Assembly (NCBI GenBank): GCA_018881555.1
Contig: JACAXG010000125.1
Location: forward strand, 1,927,604-1,991,603
From: Amblyornis subalaris
Lineage: Eukaryota > Chordata > Aves > Passeriformes > Ptilonorhynchidae
Direction: 5' to 3'
Length of the DNA stretch: 64,000 nt
This document shows, one piece after another, positions 19,723 to 32,688 of this stretch. A program made the translations under genes and the position numbers. Positions within the stretch are counted from its first letter, which is position 1. Each line of letters starts with the position of its first letter. The notes beneath the pieces are model-generated. The model did no database searches and had not been told where the DNA came from. It saw only the letters and a program-made list of their open reading frames with translations.

Positions 19723-22664
19723 AGGACATCCCAGCTTTGTCTCAGACACTGCTGACTGGTGTCAAGTTGGNCCTGTAGGTGCTGCCCTGTCGAGTTGGAT
19801 GAACCCTTTGCTGGAGGAGCCAAAATACAGACCCTGAGGNGCTATCAGGACCTGTTCTTTGGAATGTTACGGGGCAGGTCCGCAGGCGTGGAAGTGATCC
19901 AGACCTCATGTCCTGGGTTAGGACTGGTGGCCCTGAGTTGGGCCTCACTCAGGAGAGCCCTGCAGGCAGCTCACTGCCCTTGCTGTCACCGGGAAGAGCC
20001 CAATGGAAAATCTCCAGGGCTCGTCGGGGTCAGTGGCCGTGCCACGGCCCTGGTCCTGTGCTTTCCCCGTGTGACGGATGACTCTGGAAGAAGGAGCGCA
20101 GATGCTGATCCAATTACATTAATGGCACCCAGGTTTGCTCTGCGCCTTCCCAGCCCCCCAGCCGAGCCAGAATCCAGGGAAACTGGCTCGTAAAGCTGCC
20201 CTGCTTTGCATTAGCAGAGGCAATCTGATTAACTNCCCAGCAGGGGCAGGACACAGCACCGAGCTCCGTCTCGACTTCCACATCAGAGACCTGCGGTGAA
20301 TTGGATCCAGAAGGGGCAGCTGTGAGTTATGGGGCTGGAATTCCATCCAGGGCTTCTGGGGAGGTCGTAAACCACCAAACAGCTCCCACAGCCTCCCCTC
20401 CTCTTCCCCTCCACCGTCCCCAAATAGAATTACAGCCCCTTAATTCAGAGGGGGTCTGTTTGTCTGCGAGAGGACAAACGCAAGGAGCCATCCGGGGGGG
20501 GTCAGGCTGTAAATTCATCCTTTTTCCTGCCGTTCTTCCATCCTCATGGCGCTTCCAGGCTTCACCCAGGGCTCCTCGCTTTCCCCACCCATCCCATCTT
20601 CTTCCTTTCATCTCCTTTCTCCTTCCTTTCCTGCTTAACAGAGACATAAAAGCAGTGGGTGTCTCACAGGGCAGCCCAGAGCCAGCCACTCGCACCCAAT
20701 CCCCTTCCCTCCACCCTGGAGAGCGAGAGCAACACTCAGGCTGCTCCTCAATCCTTTTAATCCACAAACCATTCCCTGGCACGAGCCAGATTGCAAACAT
20801 CCAACCCACAATAAACCTCCTGCATGAAAGGCATATCCTGGTTCTTTTCAAGTTGGGCCAAACGAGGTATTTCCCCTTAATTGCATTCTTTGATGGTTTA
20901 GGGGATAAGGGGGGGCTGGGGACACCCCTTTGTATTTTTGCTGGCATTTCCATGCAGACACTCAGCCTGCAAATGAGAAAGCCAGTCTGGAACATTTCAG
21001 CATCACAGGTTAGGTAAAATTAAGTAATTCCAACCTTGTTCTGTTTGTGGGACATTTTGGGTGCCCTGGCCTTCAGAGGTGGTCAGTGTTTCCCAAAGAT
21101 TGCCTTCAGTGGTTGATAAACAGCCAAACTCCAAAGCCTGGAGGGTGTTTAGATCACCCCACCTCTTCTACCAAACCACATGGTCAGTCTGCATAAATAA
21201 GATAAAACTGGATTTGGGCACTGTCTATTATATCAATATCCCATTTTTCCCTTCCACCAGGAACTTTTACAGCCTCCTGAATTCAGGAATTTGGTGTGAT
21301 CAGTCGAAAAGCACGACCTGGAAGTGCTGGACATCCCTACAGGAGAAATGACAGGGCGCTGGTTCCCTGTGGCTCAGNGATCTCTGTGCCTCCTCTGTCG
21401 TTTTCGTGACCCTTCCTTTATTTTATGACATAAATGATCACAAACTCCCTTTAAGACAGGAGGGAGTTGCACCAATGTCAAACCACAAAGAAACCNGCAC
21501 CAAATTTGTCAGGTTTGTTTACGGTGAAATGCTCATGTGGGTTCAAAGGGTTTGGGCTGCTCTGACTCGGGCAGCAGCTCCAGAACCCTTGGAATGGCTT
21601 TTCCTAACGAGTGGTGCAAATGTTCAGGGTATCTTGTGCTCCTGACTCTGAACACAGCACACTGAGAAGGTTTTTTCACCAGTCAAAAATACAGGGAGGG
21701 TCAAATGTGGGTTTTAAGCCACAGAGCAAACCCTGAAATGTTACGGGGCAAAACATCTGGGAAAAAAAAACAGATTAAAACCACTCCAAACTCATCTGAA
21801 AAGCCAGCTGATAAGAAACCAGCAAGTGCCTTGGTGAATCCCAGCAGAAAATTACTTTGTAAACTGGATTGTGGCCTGTGATCACNTTGTGGTGTTTCAT
21901 ATATATGTATAAATTCTTTAATTACTCAGATTACCCCATGTAATATTTGATAATTCGGCCCCTTTGGGAAGCTGACTGTGAGGGTAAGGAACAAAACATT
22001 GTTCCAGATTTCTAGCCTGGGGAATTGTCTCAGAGGCTTCCTTTGGTTTATTTTTTTTTTTTTTTGCCTTGCTATTTCTCGCCCTCCTTTGGAAATCTTT
22101 CATTTTTCTTCCTTAGGACAGAATTTCAATTAGCAGAAGGATAATGCCATGGGGAGGCACTGAATGTCCTTGGAGATAAATCTAGCTGGGAGTTGTCAGT
22201 GGAATATCTGAAGCAGCCTGACAGCAGAGGTCCTGTAAAGCTCAGATTACTCTTAAAAATCTAAAAATAAANAAAAAAAAAAATCAGTTTGTTTTTCAGA
22301 GAAGGAGTGAAAGGGGTGGGAAGGAGGTGGTTGTTNGAATTGCTGCAAAAGAGGATGATAAAAGAAAAGGGAGTAAATAAGGGCACCCAAACTGCTGGAT
22401 TTGACTGAGAGAATGTCTGGATAAACTTCCAGGTNCATCCTATAACCACCTTTAAGGCTGGTGGGTGTTTCCATCAGACAGCTGAAAGCTTCTTGTTGAA
22501 TCTTTCTTTTTGAGAGGGTTGAAAGGGACCTGTGAAAGCTGCAAGAAGCCATGTGGAGTGGAGGACACTGAGATGTTCTAGAGCAGCCCCAAGCATACAG
22601 NAGTGTTCATTTGGTGTTTTCTGGTTCTTGAAAACCAAGAATTTCAAGGTAAGGCAACCTTCCC

Positions 22665-23059
22665 NCTGAGAGAGGTGGGGTTGTTCAGCCTGGAGAAGAT
22701 AAAGCTCNAGGGAGACCCTATAAAACCTTCCAGTGCCTGAAGGGGCTGCAAGAGGGAACTTTATANAGGCATGGAGTGACAGGACAAGGGGGAATGTTTT
22801 TAAAATGACCAAGGGAAGGTTTAGATTAGATAATAAGAAGAAATTCTTCCCTGTGAGGGTGGGGAGGCCCTGGCACAGGTTTCCCAGAGAAGCTGTGGCT
22901 GCCCCATCCCTGGAAGTGTCCAAAGCCAGGCTGGACAGGGCTTGGAGCAACCTGGGATGGTGGAAGGTGTCCCTGCCCATGGCAGGGGGGTTGAAATTAC
23001 ATGATCTTTAAAATCCCTTCCAACCGAAACCATTCTGTGATTTTACGATCCTGTGATTC
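22665..23059 (+). mobile_element. CR1 LINE 3' fragment, about 400 bp
   Basis: The longest well-preserved young-looking CR1 in the window. It starts in the 3' part of the former ORF2 region (GGTGGGGTTGTTCAGCCTGG, AGAAGATAAAGCTC). It then runs through GGACAAGGGGGAATG, AGAAATTCTTCCCTGTGAGG and GGCACAGGTTTCCCAGAGAA to ATTCTGTGATTTTACGATCC. The apparent frames over it are remnants or chance and not an intact reverse transcriptase. Confidence 0.95.
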
Positions 23060-26000
23060 ATCCCATGTCCTGTGACCAGGATGATCCGACCCAGCTCTGC
23101 CTTCGCCTCCTCCCTGCTGACCTTTCCCACTCCCCTGGAGAGTTCACCTGCCCCAGATCCCCACAAATGGCACCAGGCACTGCTTGCCTGGGGCTGCTGC
23201 TGGACCCAGGGGCTGGAGGAGATCTTGAAGGCTCTCAGAGATGAGACACACACGGCCCAAATTCCACTGAGCCCCTTTATCTGCTCACATCTGCTTATCT
23301 TCAACGCCATCTGTTTGCTTCAGTGGCCTCGGCAGTGTTGGGTGAGGGAGAGGCTGAGAAGGCCCCATTTAATCTATTCCAGAGGCTCAAAGGAGCCGGG
23401 GATGCTCCTTGGTGGATGATTTCAGATTAGCTGGGGCCACGCAGAGTGAAAGATGCCATCACCCAGCCAAAATGGCCAGAGAGTCACCGAGGGGTTTGGG
23501 TTGGGAGGGACCTTAANGATCATCGAGTTCCACCCCCCTGCCNTGAGCAGGGACACCTGGAAAAGGAAGGAAATATTCTCATATCACCTATGGAACCCCT
23601 GCAGACCCTGAAAGAAGGGTATTTATGGATGTTCTGTGACATCAGGTGGCAGAAGTTGAGGTCTGCACTCCAACCCTGTGCACAGTCTGTTCTCCACCAG
23701 CAATTCCTTTCAGGGATCTAAATCTAGGCAAAAGTGATGAAAAAAAAATGAAATATTTATTTTTGAAGTATGGGCTGATTCTAGGACATTTTACATAACC
23801 ACTTTATGATTGATTTGGACGTTAAAATCATATCTCCTCAGTCACTGTTGCAAGNGAATTGGCATTCTCACATCGAATACTTTGGCTTTCAACTCCTTCG
23901 CCCTCTCTTTAAAATTAGGAACATGACATAATTCACAGGAATAATGGCAAATGCCCAGTCTGNGGGATGAGTTAAACCTCCAGTGTAATCTGCCCAGTCA
24001 CACAATCCCAGCCTGCACGGGGCCAGCAGCAGCTTTTGGAGGATGAACTCTTTCCTCAGGCTTTTCTCAGGGTTAGGTTTTGGCTTCTTTAAGAACAGCA
24101 GGTACTTCCTCGTGATGGGGTGGGAATCCCTCTCCATCTTCACCTCAGAGGAGTGAGGAGAAAGGGTAACTATAAATAGTGGCATCAAAGGGAGGGAAAG
24201 CATGTCTGCCAGCACTTAGAGGGAATGTTCTAGTCTGGAGACATGCTGGCAGCAGGAAAAGATTGAAGACAAGGAAGATTTTGGAGTTACCCATAGGCCT
24301 GCTGGGCAGGTTATTGGGATCTATGGGTTGGCTCAAGCCCAGTATTAACCCTTCAAGCACTGCAAAGAGAGCTCAGCTCAGCCATCATTGCTCTCTGGTC
24401 CTGCTGGTGACTTCCCTGTGTGGAGAAAAATGTCCCATTCTGCCCTTTCTCAGTGACGTGAAGAGATTAAAAACCCCAAAAGTCATTCTAATGCTGTGAG
24501 GCCAATAAGTGTTGGTGAAGCAATATTTGCTTTTCCAGTCACAGCCTGATCCTGGGAAAGAATTCCTGTTCCTGCCTTTATCCACCTGTACTCCAGCTTC
24601 CTAGAGACCACTCCAGGGATGTCTGGTGGGAATCTCTGCGTGCATCTGCAGTGTGAGCCTTGCAGAAGTGAAATACCCCAGCTCTTCTCCTCTCCTTACT
24701 GCCGTGGGCTCAGCAATGCCTGGAAGCGCCTCTCAAACTCCATTTATTTCGAGCACGAGTACCCTCGATGGATTAATGTGCCCTAAGACACCAGCAAAGA
24801 GTTTTGNGGATGTGGGAAAGGAGCTGAGCCCACTTCAGATACCAAATCTAAGCTGACTTGACCGTGGACTCCCAACTTGCCAACCATCAACACCGTAAAG
24901 ACTCCGCGGGGAGTTGTCTCGGAGGAAAGCCATGGCCAAAAAACNTCCCTGGTTCACCCTGGAAACGCCCAGATCGGGGTGACCTGAGGATGGGAGGCAG
25001 ATCTGGTCCACAGGCACCCAAATGAGGCAACTGCCTGCGGGTTGTGTCCCGGGGAAGGAGAGGGAAGGTTTGCAGCTCTCCCACTTGCCCAAGGGCGAAN
25101 TTATGCGAGCCTCAGAAGCAGCGAGGCGAGATCAAAGGGGAGAAAATTAGGAAAAGAGAGAAGAATGGAGAAGTGGGAATAACTTGTGCTGGGGTAGTGC
25201 TCCAGGGCTTACTCTTTCTTGTGCTAAAGCTTTCAAGTCCNCGGCATGCCGGGGAATGCAGCTTTTCTTCTCTTCCCTGTCTTGTAAGCTGATCCTTTCT
25301 CCCTCCCCTGGTCCCTACACTTGAGGTGGTGGAAGAGAATTAAAAATATCCCCCCTTGGCTGGGCTGGNCTGGTCCTGGCTGAACCCAGCACCTTGGAGT
25401 CAGATCTGCCTTCTTCTTGTTCCCAGATGTAGCTGAGCCACACCAGGGTCAGATTTNTGTCAGCAAGAGAGTAAAGGGAAAGTCTTTCTCCTTGTTTCAC
25501 ATCTTATTTATTCACTGTGTTTTTATCCTTTTTGGGGCTCAGAGGAACCTGCACACCTTAATTTATTAGCAAGGNTGATCCATCAGGTGGATTCAAGAGT
25601 GGTAAAAATGCCAACAGCCCAACAGAGNTGGCATGGGGCACACGAGGTGACAGGGGATACACACAATGCAGAAACCTGGGATTGTGCAGCAGCACCTGGA
25701 GGCTGGGCAGGTAATTCAGGGTGTTAGAAATGGCTCAACAAGTGAAAGCCAAGAATTATTCCCTTCCCCTCTGCCATGGATGGCTTTACATTGAGAAATG
25801 ACAAGAAAAAGGAGAAGGCAAGTACAGTTCACAACACAGAACCCGATAGGGGTGAACAGCACCTTTTGGGAGCAGGACAAAACCCCAAATAAGGGGGACC
25901 CAGAGGGCCATGGAACATAACATTTTGTAATAAAAGGTTCTGCTTGAAACTTTGCCAGGTTCTGCCTGTAGCTGCCCACCAGCTTTGCTCTCTGCCCGGG

Positions 26001-27726
26001 GAAGGTGCAGAGCAGCAGGGCTCTCACCTCCCACNGCAGTGGTTTGGATATTGGAAACGCTGCCTGCACTTGCACCAGGGGAGCTGTCCTGGCTCCATGC
26101 TCACAGCCCAGGAAAATTGCCACGGATGGGTGATGGCTGAGAGAAGCCCCCTGGGGACAGCAAAGATGACAGCAGCAATATTGAGGGGAGCATGTTTGGT
26201 TTCCCTCCTCTGCCTCGAGTCTGCTTTACCTCGGTAAACAGAAAAATCTGTTTATTTCCCAGAGCGGGAAAGGGGGTGAAACGATTTGGACCAGCACATA
26301 TTCAGGGTTTGCTAATAAATTGCCTGTGAAGTTTGCCTGTAGAATGATTCTATGCTTTTCAGGTAGATTCACAGTATTAGCAAGGTCACCTACGAGCTGA
26401 CAACCAAGTGAGATGGTTTCCCAAAGGACCCCAAANTCAGCTGTGGCACAAGAGGAAGCAAACAGGCTCCTAATGACTGATGGCTGGAAATATGTTCATT
26501 AGCTCTTGGGAACAATCAGCTTGGAGTCCTCCAACCCAGCAGAGCAAGACAGGATGGGTGGGAGGACGGTGAAATGACAACCCAGGTGATGGGGTGACAC
26601 AAGGTTTGCACCAGCTGGGNAGACATCATTCCTTGGGTGGTACAAGCTGGGTTTTTTTGGGAATCAGGATCAGAATCCAGCTCACCGCAAGGCATTTGAT
26701 GTTCAGGGCACTCCCAGCAGCAGATCCAGAGTGTTTTCCTTTTGCTGGTCGCTGGGAGCACCTTTCACACAGCTTCTTTGGGTTTCCTGCTCGTCCCTCA
26801 GCAGGGAGCTCCAAAGNGCTCCTGTGGATTCCTGGCCATTCATTTGTTCATTGTGTGCCACAAACAGTCCACAGAGCTCATTCCCTGCATCGTGGATGCT
26901 TGGAGATGCTGAATTACCCAGGATTTTCAGTAGCCAAGAGGGCCCTGACAGCCAAATTTCACAATTTGATAAACTCTGCCCATTTTACAAGGCACTTCCT
27001 TTACCTCTGACTGATGTCTTCCCAAATATGTTCAGAATTATAAAATACTTGTAACTTCTCCATTTATTATTTCCTTAGCTGAGTGGGTTTTTTGCACAGC
27101 TTTCAGGAGTTTCCAGCACAGCAAACTGTTTTGATCTTTTATCTTGCTCTTAAATTGGGCACAAATGTTTCATGTGCTTTCAAATTTACAGCACATCACA
27201 GGCCTCGCTTCCGTAACTGACAGGGCTTAAACCTGAATAAAATTAATAGGATTACACAAATCAAACAGGTGCTGAAATACTTGAGTAGTGATTTATAAAA
27301 GTCGACAAGCCCAAGATTTCTGGTTTCAGGGTAACATTAGCAGGATTTCAAGGGAGCAGCAGCATTTTGGTGCCTCGNGAAAGGCATGAAAATACAGGAA
27401 ATGAAGGGCGAGTCTCACTGTTTGAAAAAGGAAAAATTTGAGGAGAGTATGGTTTGGGAAAATAGCAAGAAGCACCTTTCTTGCTGGTGTCAGGTTAATT
27501 ACACCTTTCTGTGATTTCACAAAGGAGCAAGGAGCTGTGAGAGGTGTCTGTATTGCTCGTGTGGGGTTTCATGGGAGCCATCCCAGCTCTGGTGCTGATT
27601 AGGGCCTGTAAGTGCTGTTATCATTAATAACAATCAGGATCACTGGAACGGAGGCATCACAGGGCTGCTGCTGCCCTGCTCTTGCTTGCACAGGGTGTCC
27701 CAGGAAAGAGGAGGAAGAGAGACTTT
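23060..27726. other. Intergenic region
   Basis: No gene is recognised. One small antisense CR1 lies at 23488-23558. The rest is unique sequence of moderate GC with scattered Ns. AT-rich, repeat-free stretches at about 26960-27330 and 27600-27650 (TTATCATTAATAACAATC) could be noncoding elements, but nothing proves it. Confidence 0.55.
23488..23558 (-). mobile_element. CR1 LINE 3'-end fragment, antisense
   Basis: ACCGAGGGGTTTGGGTTGGG, AGGGACCTTAANGATCATCG and CCCCTGCCNTGAGCAGGGAC match the reverse complement of the CR1 3' end. It is sharply truncated after GGACACCTGG. Confidence 0.88.
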
Positions 27727-27994
27727 TGACAAGGGCAGTTTTCAAGGGGGAATGGTTTTAAACTGAAAGAAAATAGGTTTAGATGAGATATTAGGAAGGA
27801 ATTCTTCCCTGAGAGGGTGGGGAGGCCCTGGCACAGGTTGCCCAGAGAAGCTGTGGCTGCCCCATCCCTGGAAGTGTCCAAGGCCAGGTTGGATGGGGCT
27901 TGGAGCAACTGGGATAGTGGAAGGTGTCCCTGCCCGTGGCAGAGGTTTGGAACTGGATGATCCCTTCCAGCCCAAACCATTCCATGATTCTATG
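27727..27994 (+). mobile_element. CR1 LINE 3' fragment
   Basis: GACAAGGGCAGTTTTCAAGG, GGGAATGGTTTTAAACTGAA, AGGAATTCTTCCCTGAGAGG, the shared GGCACAGGTTGCCCAGAGAA core and a terminal CATTCCATGATTCTATG tail. It is well preserved and in the sense orientation. Confidence 0.95.
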
Positions 27995-30900
27995 AAAAAT
28001 TGCTCACAAATGATTCAAACCTCTCTCACCGTGAGGATTTTGCCATCCTCTATTTAAGAAACGGAAAAAGCACAGGATTTTCCTGGCCANCTTTAAGCAA
28101 GTTAATGGTGGCATCAGGAGCTTCCAGACCTTTGTGGTTTTGTGTTTGCTAAGATCATTCCCAGGTCCTGGTTCTCCAAACTNTCCCCAGTCTGTGTGAG
28201 TTAGATCAGTCCCACTGTCTTTATAAATGGAGGTTCCAAGGGCTGTTCCCTTGGGAGTTTTCTTACACCCAGAATTTCCCCAGGTGTTGCTCTCTCCACG
28301 ACATGGTCCTAAACAATCCCCACAGCTCATGATCCCACAAAAAGCCCACACATATTTTTCGTGTGATGTGTGAGGCACTTTGAACTGGAAAAAGCACAGT
28401 AAAAGTAATAATTCTACTTTAAGGCCACAGAGTGGCACAGCCAAGTGCTGTGTCAGGGAAAGGGCTTCCCCAAAATGCATGGACATGGCCTTTCTGTCCA
28501 TGGCCCCCCCTCCCTGGGGCAAATACCTTCAGCACTGCAAATGCAGCAGGATTTATCTGGGATTCTGGCTTGGAGAGATGTTGGAAACTTGCAGCACCTG
28601 GCTGTTGTCAGTCTGTGATATCCACCTGCCTCCATGAGGCTGGGATAGGGTCAGACACTTCATTTCCTGATCTAATACATTAATACATGATATTGATACC
28701 ACCCTTCATTCCCTGCCCTATCCCTGCCCCCCACCTGGCTGCAGCCCTTCCCCGTCTCCGCTTCATCCCGGCACCTCCAGCAGCTTTTCCCCCCTGCCAC
28801 CCCCATTCCCTGCACCTCCAGCAGCTCCCTGAATGCCCATTCTCCCGGGAATGACCCTCCCTGTGGGCACCATCCCTGGTCATCCTTGCCCCAGCTCCAC
28901 GACACATCCTAGGTGATGTCCATGGGTGCTCAGGGGGGGACGTTCCCTCCTTCCCCCACAGATGTTTCATGCACTGTTTATTCCTCCTCCACCCTCAGCC
29001 CCAAGAGAAGGTTTCTGTGAGTCCCTGGCTGGGGACAAGCCGAGCTGTGCCCTCATCCATCACGGTGACAGACACACCATGGAAGGGCTTGGTGGCACAG
29101 AGCCAGGGCTAATGGCCCAAGACTCCGCTCGCCTCCGCTCCCAGCTGCTCTGGAGAGCACTCCCAGGTGCCAATCCCAGTTCCCTGTGCCCCCCTCGAAG
29201 GGAGGATGAGGTTGTTCAAGGCAGGGNGAGATTTTTAACGGTGGAGTTTGTGTGCAAAACCTGCCAGCAGCTCTTTGGTCACATCACAACCAGGACTCAG
29301 TGACTTTGACGTCCCTCCCGTGTGTCCCAGGAGAGCTGTGGTTCGTGGTCACACTCCCATCCAGAGTGCAGGTCTTTTCATGGATGACCAAGTCTCCTCC
29401 AGCATGGGACGGGCACAGCTCTGCTCTGGTTCATCAAAGGAGATGGAATAAGCATGGCATAAATGTTTGCAATGAAACTACCCAGATCGTGCTCTAGATC
29501 TGTGAATATCTCGTCTCGCTGTGGTCGGGTGTCACTGTGCTTCCATTGATTATCCCATGATGTTTCTCACTGGTTCTGGATGCCTGTTCACCTCCAAAGG
29601 CAGCAGGAAACACCAAGGGGACCAAGGGGAGTCTCCCTGGCTGAATCTGGTCTTTGTTCCATGGGTTTGTCTTCACAGAGCGCCAGAAACAATTTCTTTT
29701 TGTCCCTATTTAATTTCCTTCTTTCACAGCCTTCAGATAAATGCTGTTATACAACTCTTATTTCTCAAGTGGCCTGTCTTGCCAGGGAGAGATGATCTTG
29801 TGAAAACTGAGTAAAACCTCAATTTCATCATGAATCTGAGAGGTAACAACATGTGAGGGAAGTGTGAAATGCCACGCTCCCAAAATGTGCTGCCTCCACA
29901 GCCTGATACTGCACTCAGCTCCAGGACTCTGCCTTCCATCAGCCCAGCCCCTGGGAGCTGATCTGATCCTCATTGCTGGCACTTCCCCTGGCGCGTTCCC
30001 GGATGGATTTGCTGCTCCTCACTCGCACGGACAGATTGGTTATTCCTAAAGTGGGGCTGGGATGGATCCCTTGCAATTCCATCCTTTTCAGAGGGCTCAG
30101 GAAGGAGAAGTCTTTAAGGGACGCCAAGAACTGAGCGAATCTTATTTGAGTGGGGTGAAACCACAGAGATCACCTGGACCTTTCAGGCAGCACAAAGTGC
30201 TGTGATCCAGGATAAAAATTATCTGGGTGGGAATAGGTCTGTGGGAGAGGTTCTGCACCATGGACCCATAACTGCCAGTGTCCAGCAGACATTCAGTAGA
30301 AGGGTCCAAAAAAAAACCTATTTCACCTCCCATGAGGCCCCAGAAGACTCCCCAGTACCTTCAGCTGACATTAAAAGCCTGTAAAACCTGTAAACCCTTC
30401 TCTGANGACTCATAAAGCTCTCAAAAATGGAAGTGTTTACAAAACTGGACATGGCATTTTGTCACATGGTTTAGTGGGCATGGGGGTGCTCAGTCAAAGG
30501 TAGGACTTGATGATATTGGAGGTTTTTTCCAACCTTAATGATCCCATGATTCCGTGCAGCACATTGATGGTGTTCCCCTACGTGCACTCTGCCACTTGGA
30601 CCCTGTTCATTCCCCTCCCTTTTCCTTCACTGATGTTGGGACAAGATCTGGGACCTGTGGGGGAGGCAGACACTCACCCCCTCACTGATCCAGCCATGGG
30701 AAGGTTTGTAGGGGCTGTAATCACTTCCTCTTTTCACCCTTTAAACATGTCACATCCCTACCTGCACCCCCATTGCCCCATCCCATAAGTCAAAAAAACT
30801 CCACTGGCTGCGCTGATTGCTTTGTCCAAATGAAACCAAACTTTATTCCAGCTCCAAATCCTGTTTGCATCCACTTCCAGCCTCATTCATCCCTCTCAAA

Positions 30901-32407
30901 ACCNGGATTAAAAGGGAAAAAACAAGGGAGAAGTCAGCAACATTTGAAAGCTATTTAACCNGAGAGCAACTTCGCAATGAAGCCATTTAAGGCCAGATCC
31001 TGGCAGCTGTCTGGGTGTCCCTGCTGAGCCCGCTGCAAATCAGGGTTCAGGACATCCCTGTCACCCACTGCAGGCTGCCAGGGAAGATGCATTAGCCAGG
31101 AACGNCCAGAGCATGATTAATCTTTCCCTCCTCATTCAGTTGCCGCAGATGTTCAAGAGCCTTCCGGCACCGACGGATCCCCGCGTGGTCCTGACTCCTC
31201 ACCAGGCAAGGAATGACAGCAGCCACAGATTCCCAGGGCTGTGTCAGCTGGGTTTTATGGGNTTTTTTTCCCCCGCTCTGGAAAGTTCTGCATGTTTTCT
31301 GGGAGGTTTCTTTATGAGTTGAGTCGTGTTCGACTCGCACGTCGAGTCTTTCCCACAGTTCACAGGGATCTGGGAAAAACATCCTCCATTCTGAGCATCC
31401 CCACCTGGCACTTCCCAGTGCAGGAGGGAGGTTANGTCAGAGCAACAGGACCCACAAGGGTGGGAGCCAAGGATCTGTGTTTTACCTCCACCCATAATTT
31501 TATTTTTAGGGAGAATGGGTCAATCCTGCTACTGACAGTGAGCAGGGAGCTTCTGGATCATTCTTTAAAGGTCTCAAGGGCGGAACTTATCTCCCTCCTC
31601 ACCCAAGATGATTCATTTTGCTGATGATCCATCCCACTGAAAAAAAAANNAAAACAACAAAACAACAAAAAACAACCCTGACAAGTTTGTTTCACATTTT
31701 CATTTCAAATTTTCCACCTTCATTCGCTTTCCCCCTTCCCCTTCACGCCGCCAAATCTCATTTTGCATCTGCCCGCCAGCTGCGTTCAGACATCGCTGAC
31801 AGGAGCCTTCAGAGGAAAACCCCTCAGCTCCTCCTCCTCCAGCACGCCCTGGTTACAAATCAGCAGTGAACCTGCCCGTGTAGCACCACAGAGCTGCAAC
31901 CCCTGCTCCAGCAGGCAGAAAGTCGCTCGGAATTCTCCCCGCTCCTCGTATCATATCCAGCAAGGTGTATCCCGCTGTCAGAGATGAAATCTCAGCAGCA
32001 GCCACGAGAAAAATGACTCCCCACACCGTCCTGGCCGTGCCAGCCTGAAATGTGAGGAATGTCACGTGCATGTAAAGTACTTCTGGACTCGNTGGGTAAA
32101 ACCCTGACGCGGAGAAAGGCAGCGCTGAAGCACAAGGACTCCAGCAGGTCCTGAGACTCTGGAAGAAAGTCCTTTTCTGTGGATGTTGCTGCCTTTCTGT
32201 TCACTCTTAGCTCTCATTCAAAGGGCGAAATATCCACAGGGTTCATCCAAGCTGCCTTTAGCCGGATCCAGGGCACGTGGCTGCAGCCCATCCTTGGCAC
32301 TCTTTAAGGTCAGCACTTTGGGGTCCTAAATCGAGAAGCCTCATTCACTCCCCAGGCTGTAAAAGCAGGTGAGGGTGATTAGCCCAAAGAGAGGTGCCCA
32401 TCCTATG
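27995..32407. other. Intergenic region
   Basis: No gene is recognised. It contains one CR1 3' tail at 30461-30557, a short GC-rich hairpin near 31321-31348 and an A-rich AAAACAAC stretch near 31640-31675. A C-rich segment lies at 28690-28900. No open frame here has a recognisable protein. Confidence 0.55.
30461..30557 (+). mobile_element. CR1 LINE 3'-end fragment (different subfamily)
   Basis: CACATGGTTTAGTGGGCATG, GTAGGACTTGATGATATTGG, AGGTTTTTTCCAACCTTAAT and GATCCCATGATTCCGTG correspond to a CR1 3' end with the GATCTTAGAGGTCTTTTCC type of tail. This differs from the majority copies in the window. Confidence 0.85.
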
Positions 32408-32688
32408 CTTTAAATTGAAAGAAAGTAGGGTTAGGTTGGATTTTAGGAAGAAATTCTTCCCTGTGAGGGTGCTGAGGCCCCGGCACAGGTTGCCCAGAGA
32501 AGCTGTGGCTGCCCCATCCCTGGAAGTGTCCAAGGGCAGGTTGGATGTAGCTTGGAGAAACCTGGGATAGTGGAAGGTGTTCCTGCCCACGGCAAGGGGA
32601 TGGAATAAGATGGTCTTTAAGGCCCCTTCNAACCCAAACCATCCTGTGACTCCGTGATTCCATCATTCTACAGTTCCATGGTTCTATG
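32408..32688 (+). mobile_element. CR1 LINE 3' fragment with extended 8-mer tail
   Basis: Begins TTTAAATTGAAAGAAAGTAG and runs through GAAATTCTTCCCTGTGAGGG and GCCCAGAGAAGCTGTGGCTG to CCATCCTGTGACTCCGTG. The end then shows several degenerate copies of the ATTCTATG octamer (GATTCCATCATTCTACAG, TTCCATGGTTCTATG), longer than in the other copies here. Confidence 0.95.

Larger units (their letters stand above)
15783..22664. other. Intergenic region downstream of PLXNA2
   Basis: I see no gene here. The region holds CR1 fragments at 17525 and 18329, a 36-bp tandem duplication at 19651 and short poly(A)/TTA stretches near 18870-18910. The block 20100-21000 is open for more than 200 codons on both strands (20301-21017 plus, 20327-20995 minus). 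Neither frame shows a recognisable domain, and open frames on opposite strands of a GC-rich block are usually chance. No tRNA or rRNA was recognised. Confidence 0.6.

Noticed and set aside
22474..22980. 168-codon minus-strand frame
   Set aside because: It is the antisense reading of a CR1 3' fragment and its flank.
31290..31350. Possible tRNA from a B-box-like GTTCGACTC
   Set aside because: No A box, acceptor stem or anticodon arm could be placed upstream at the right spacing.
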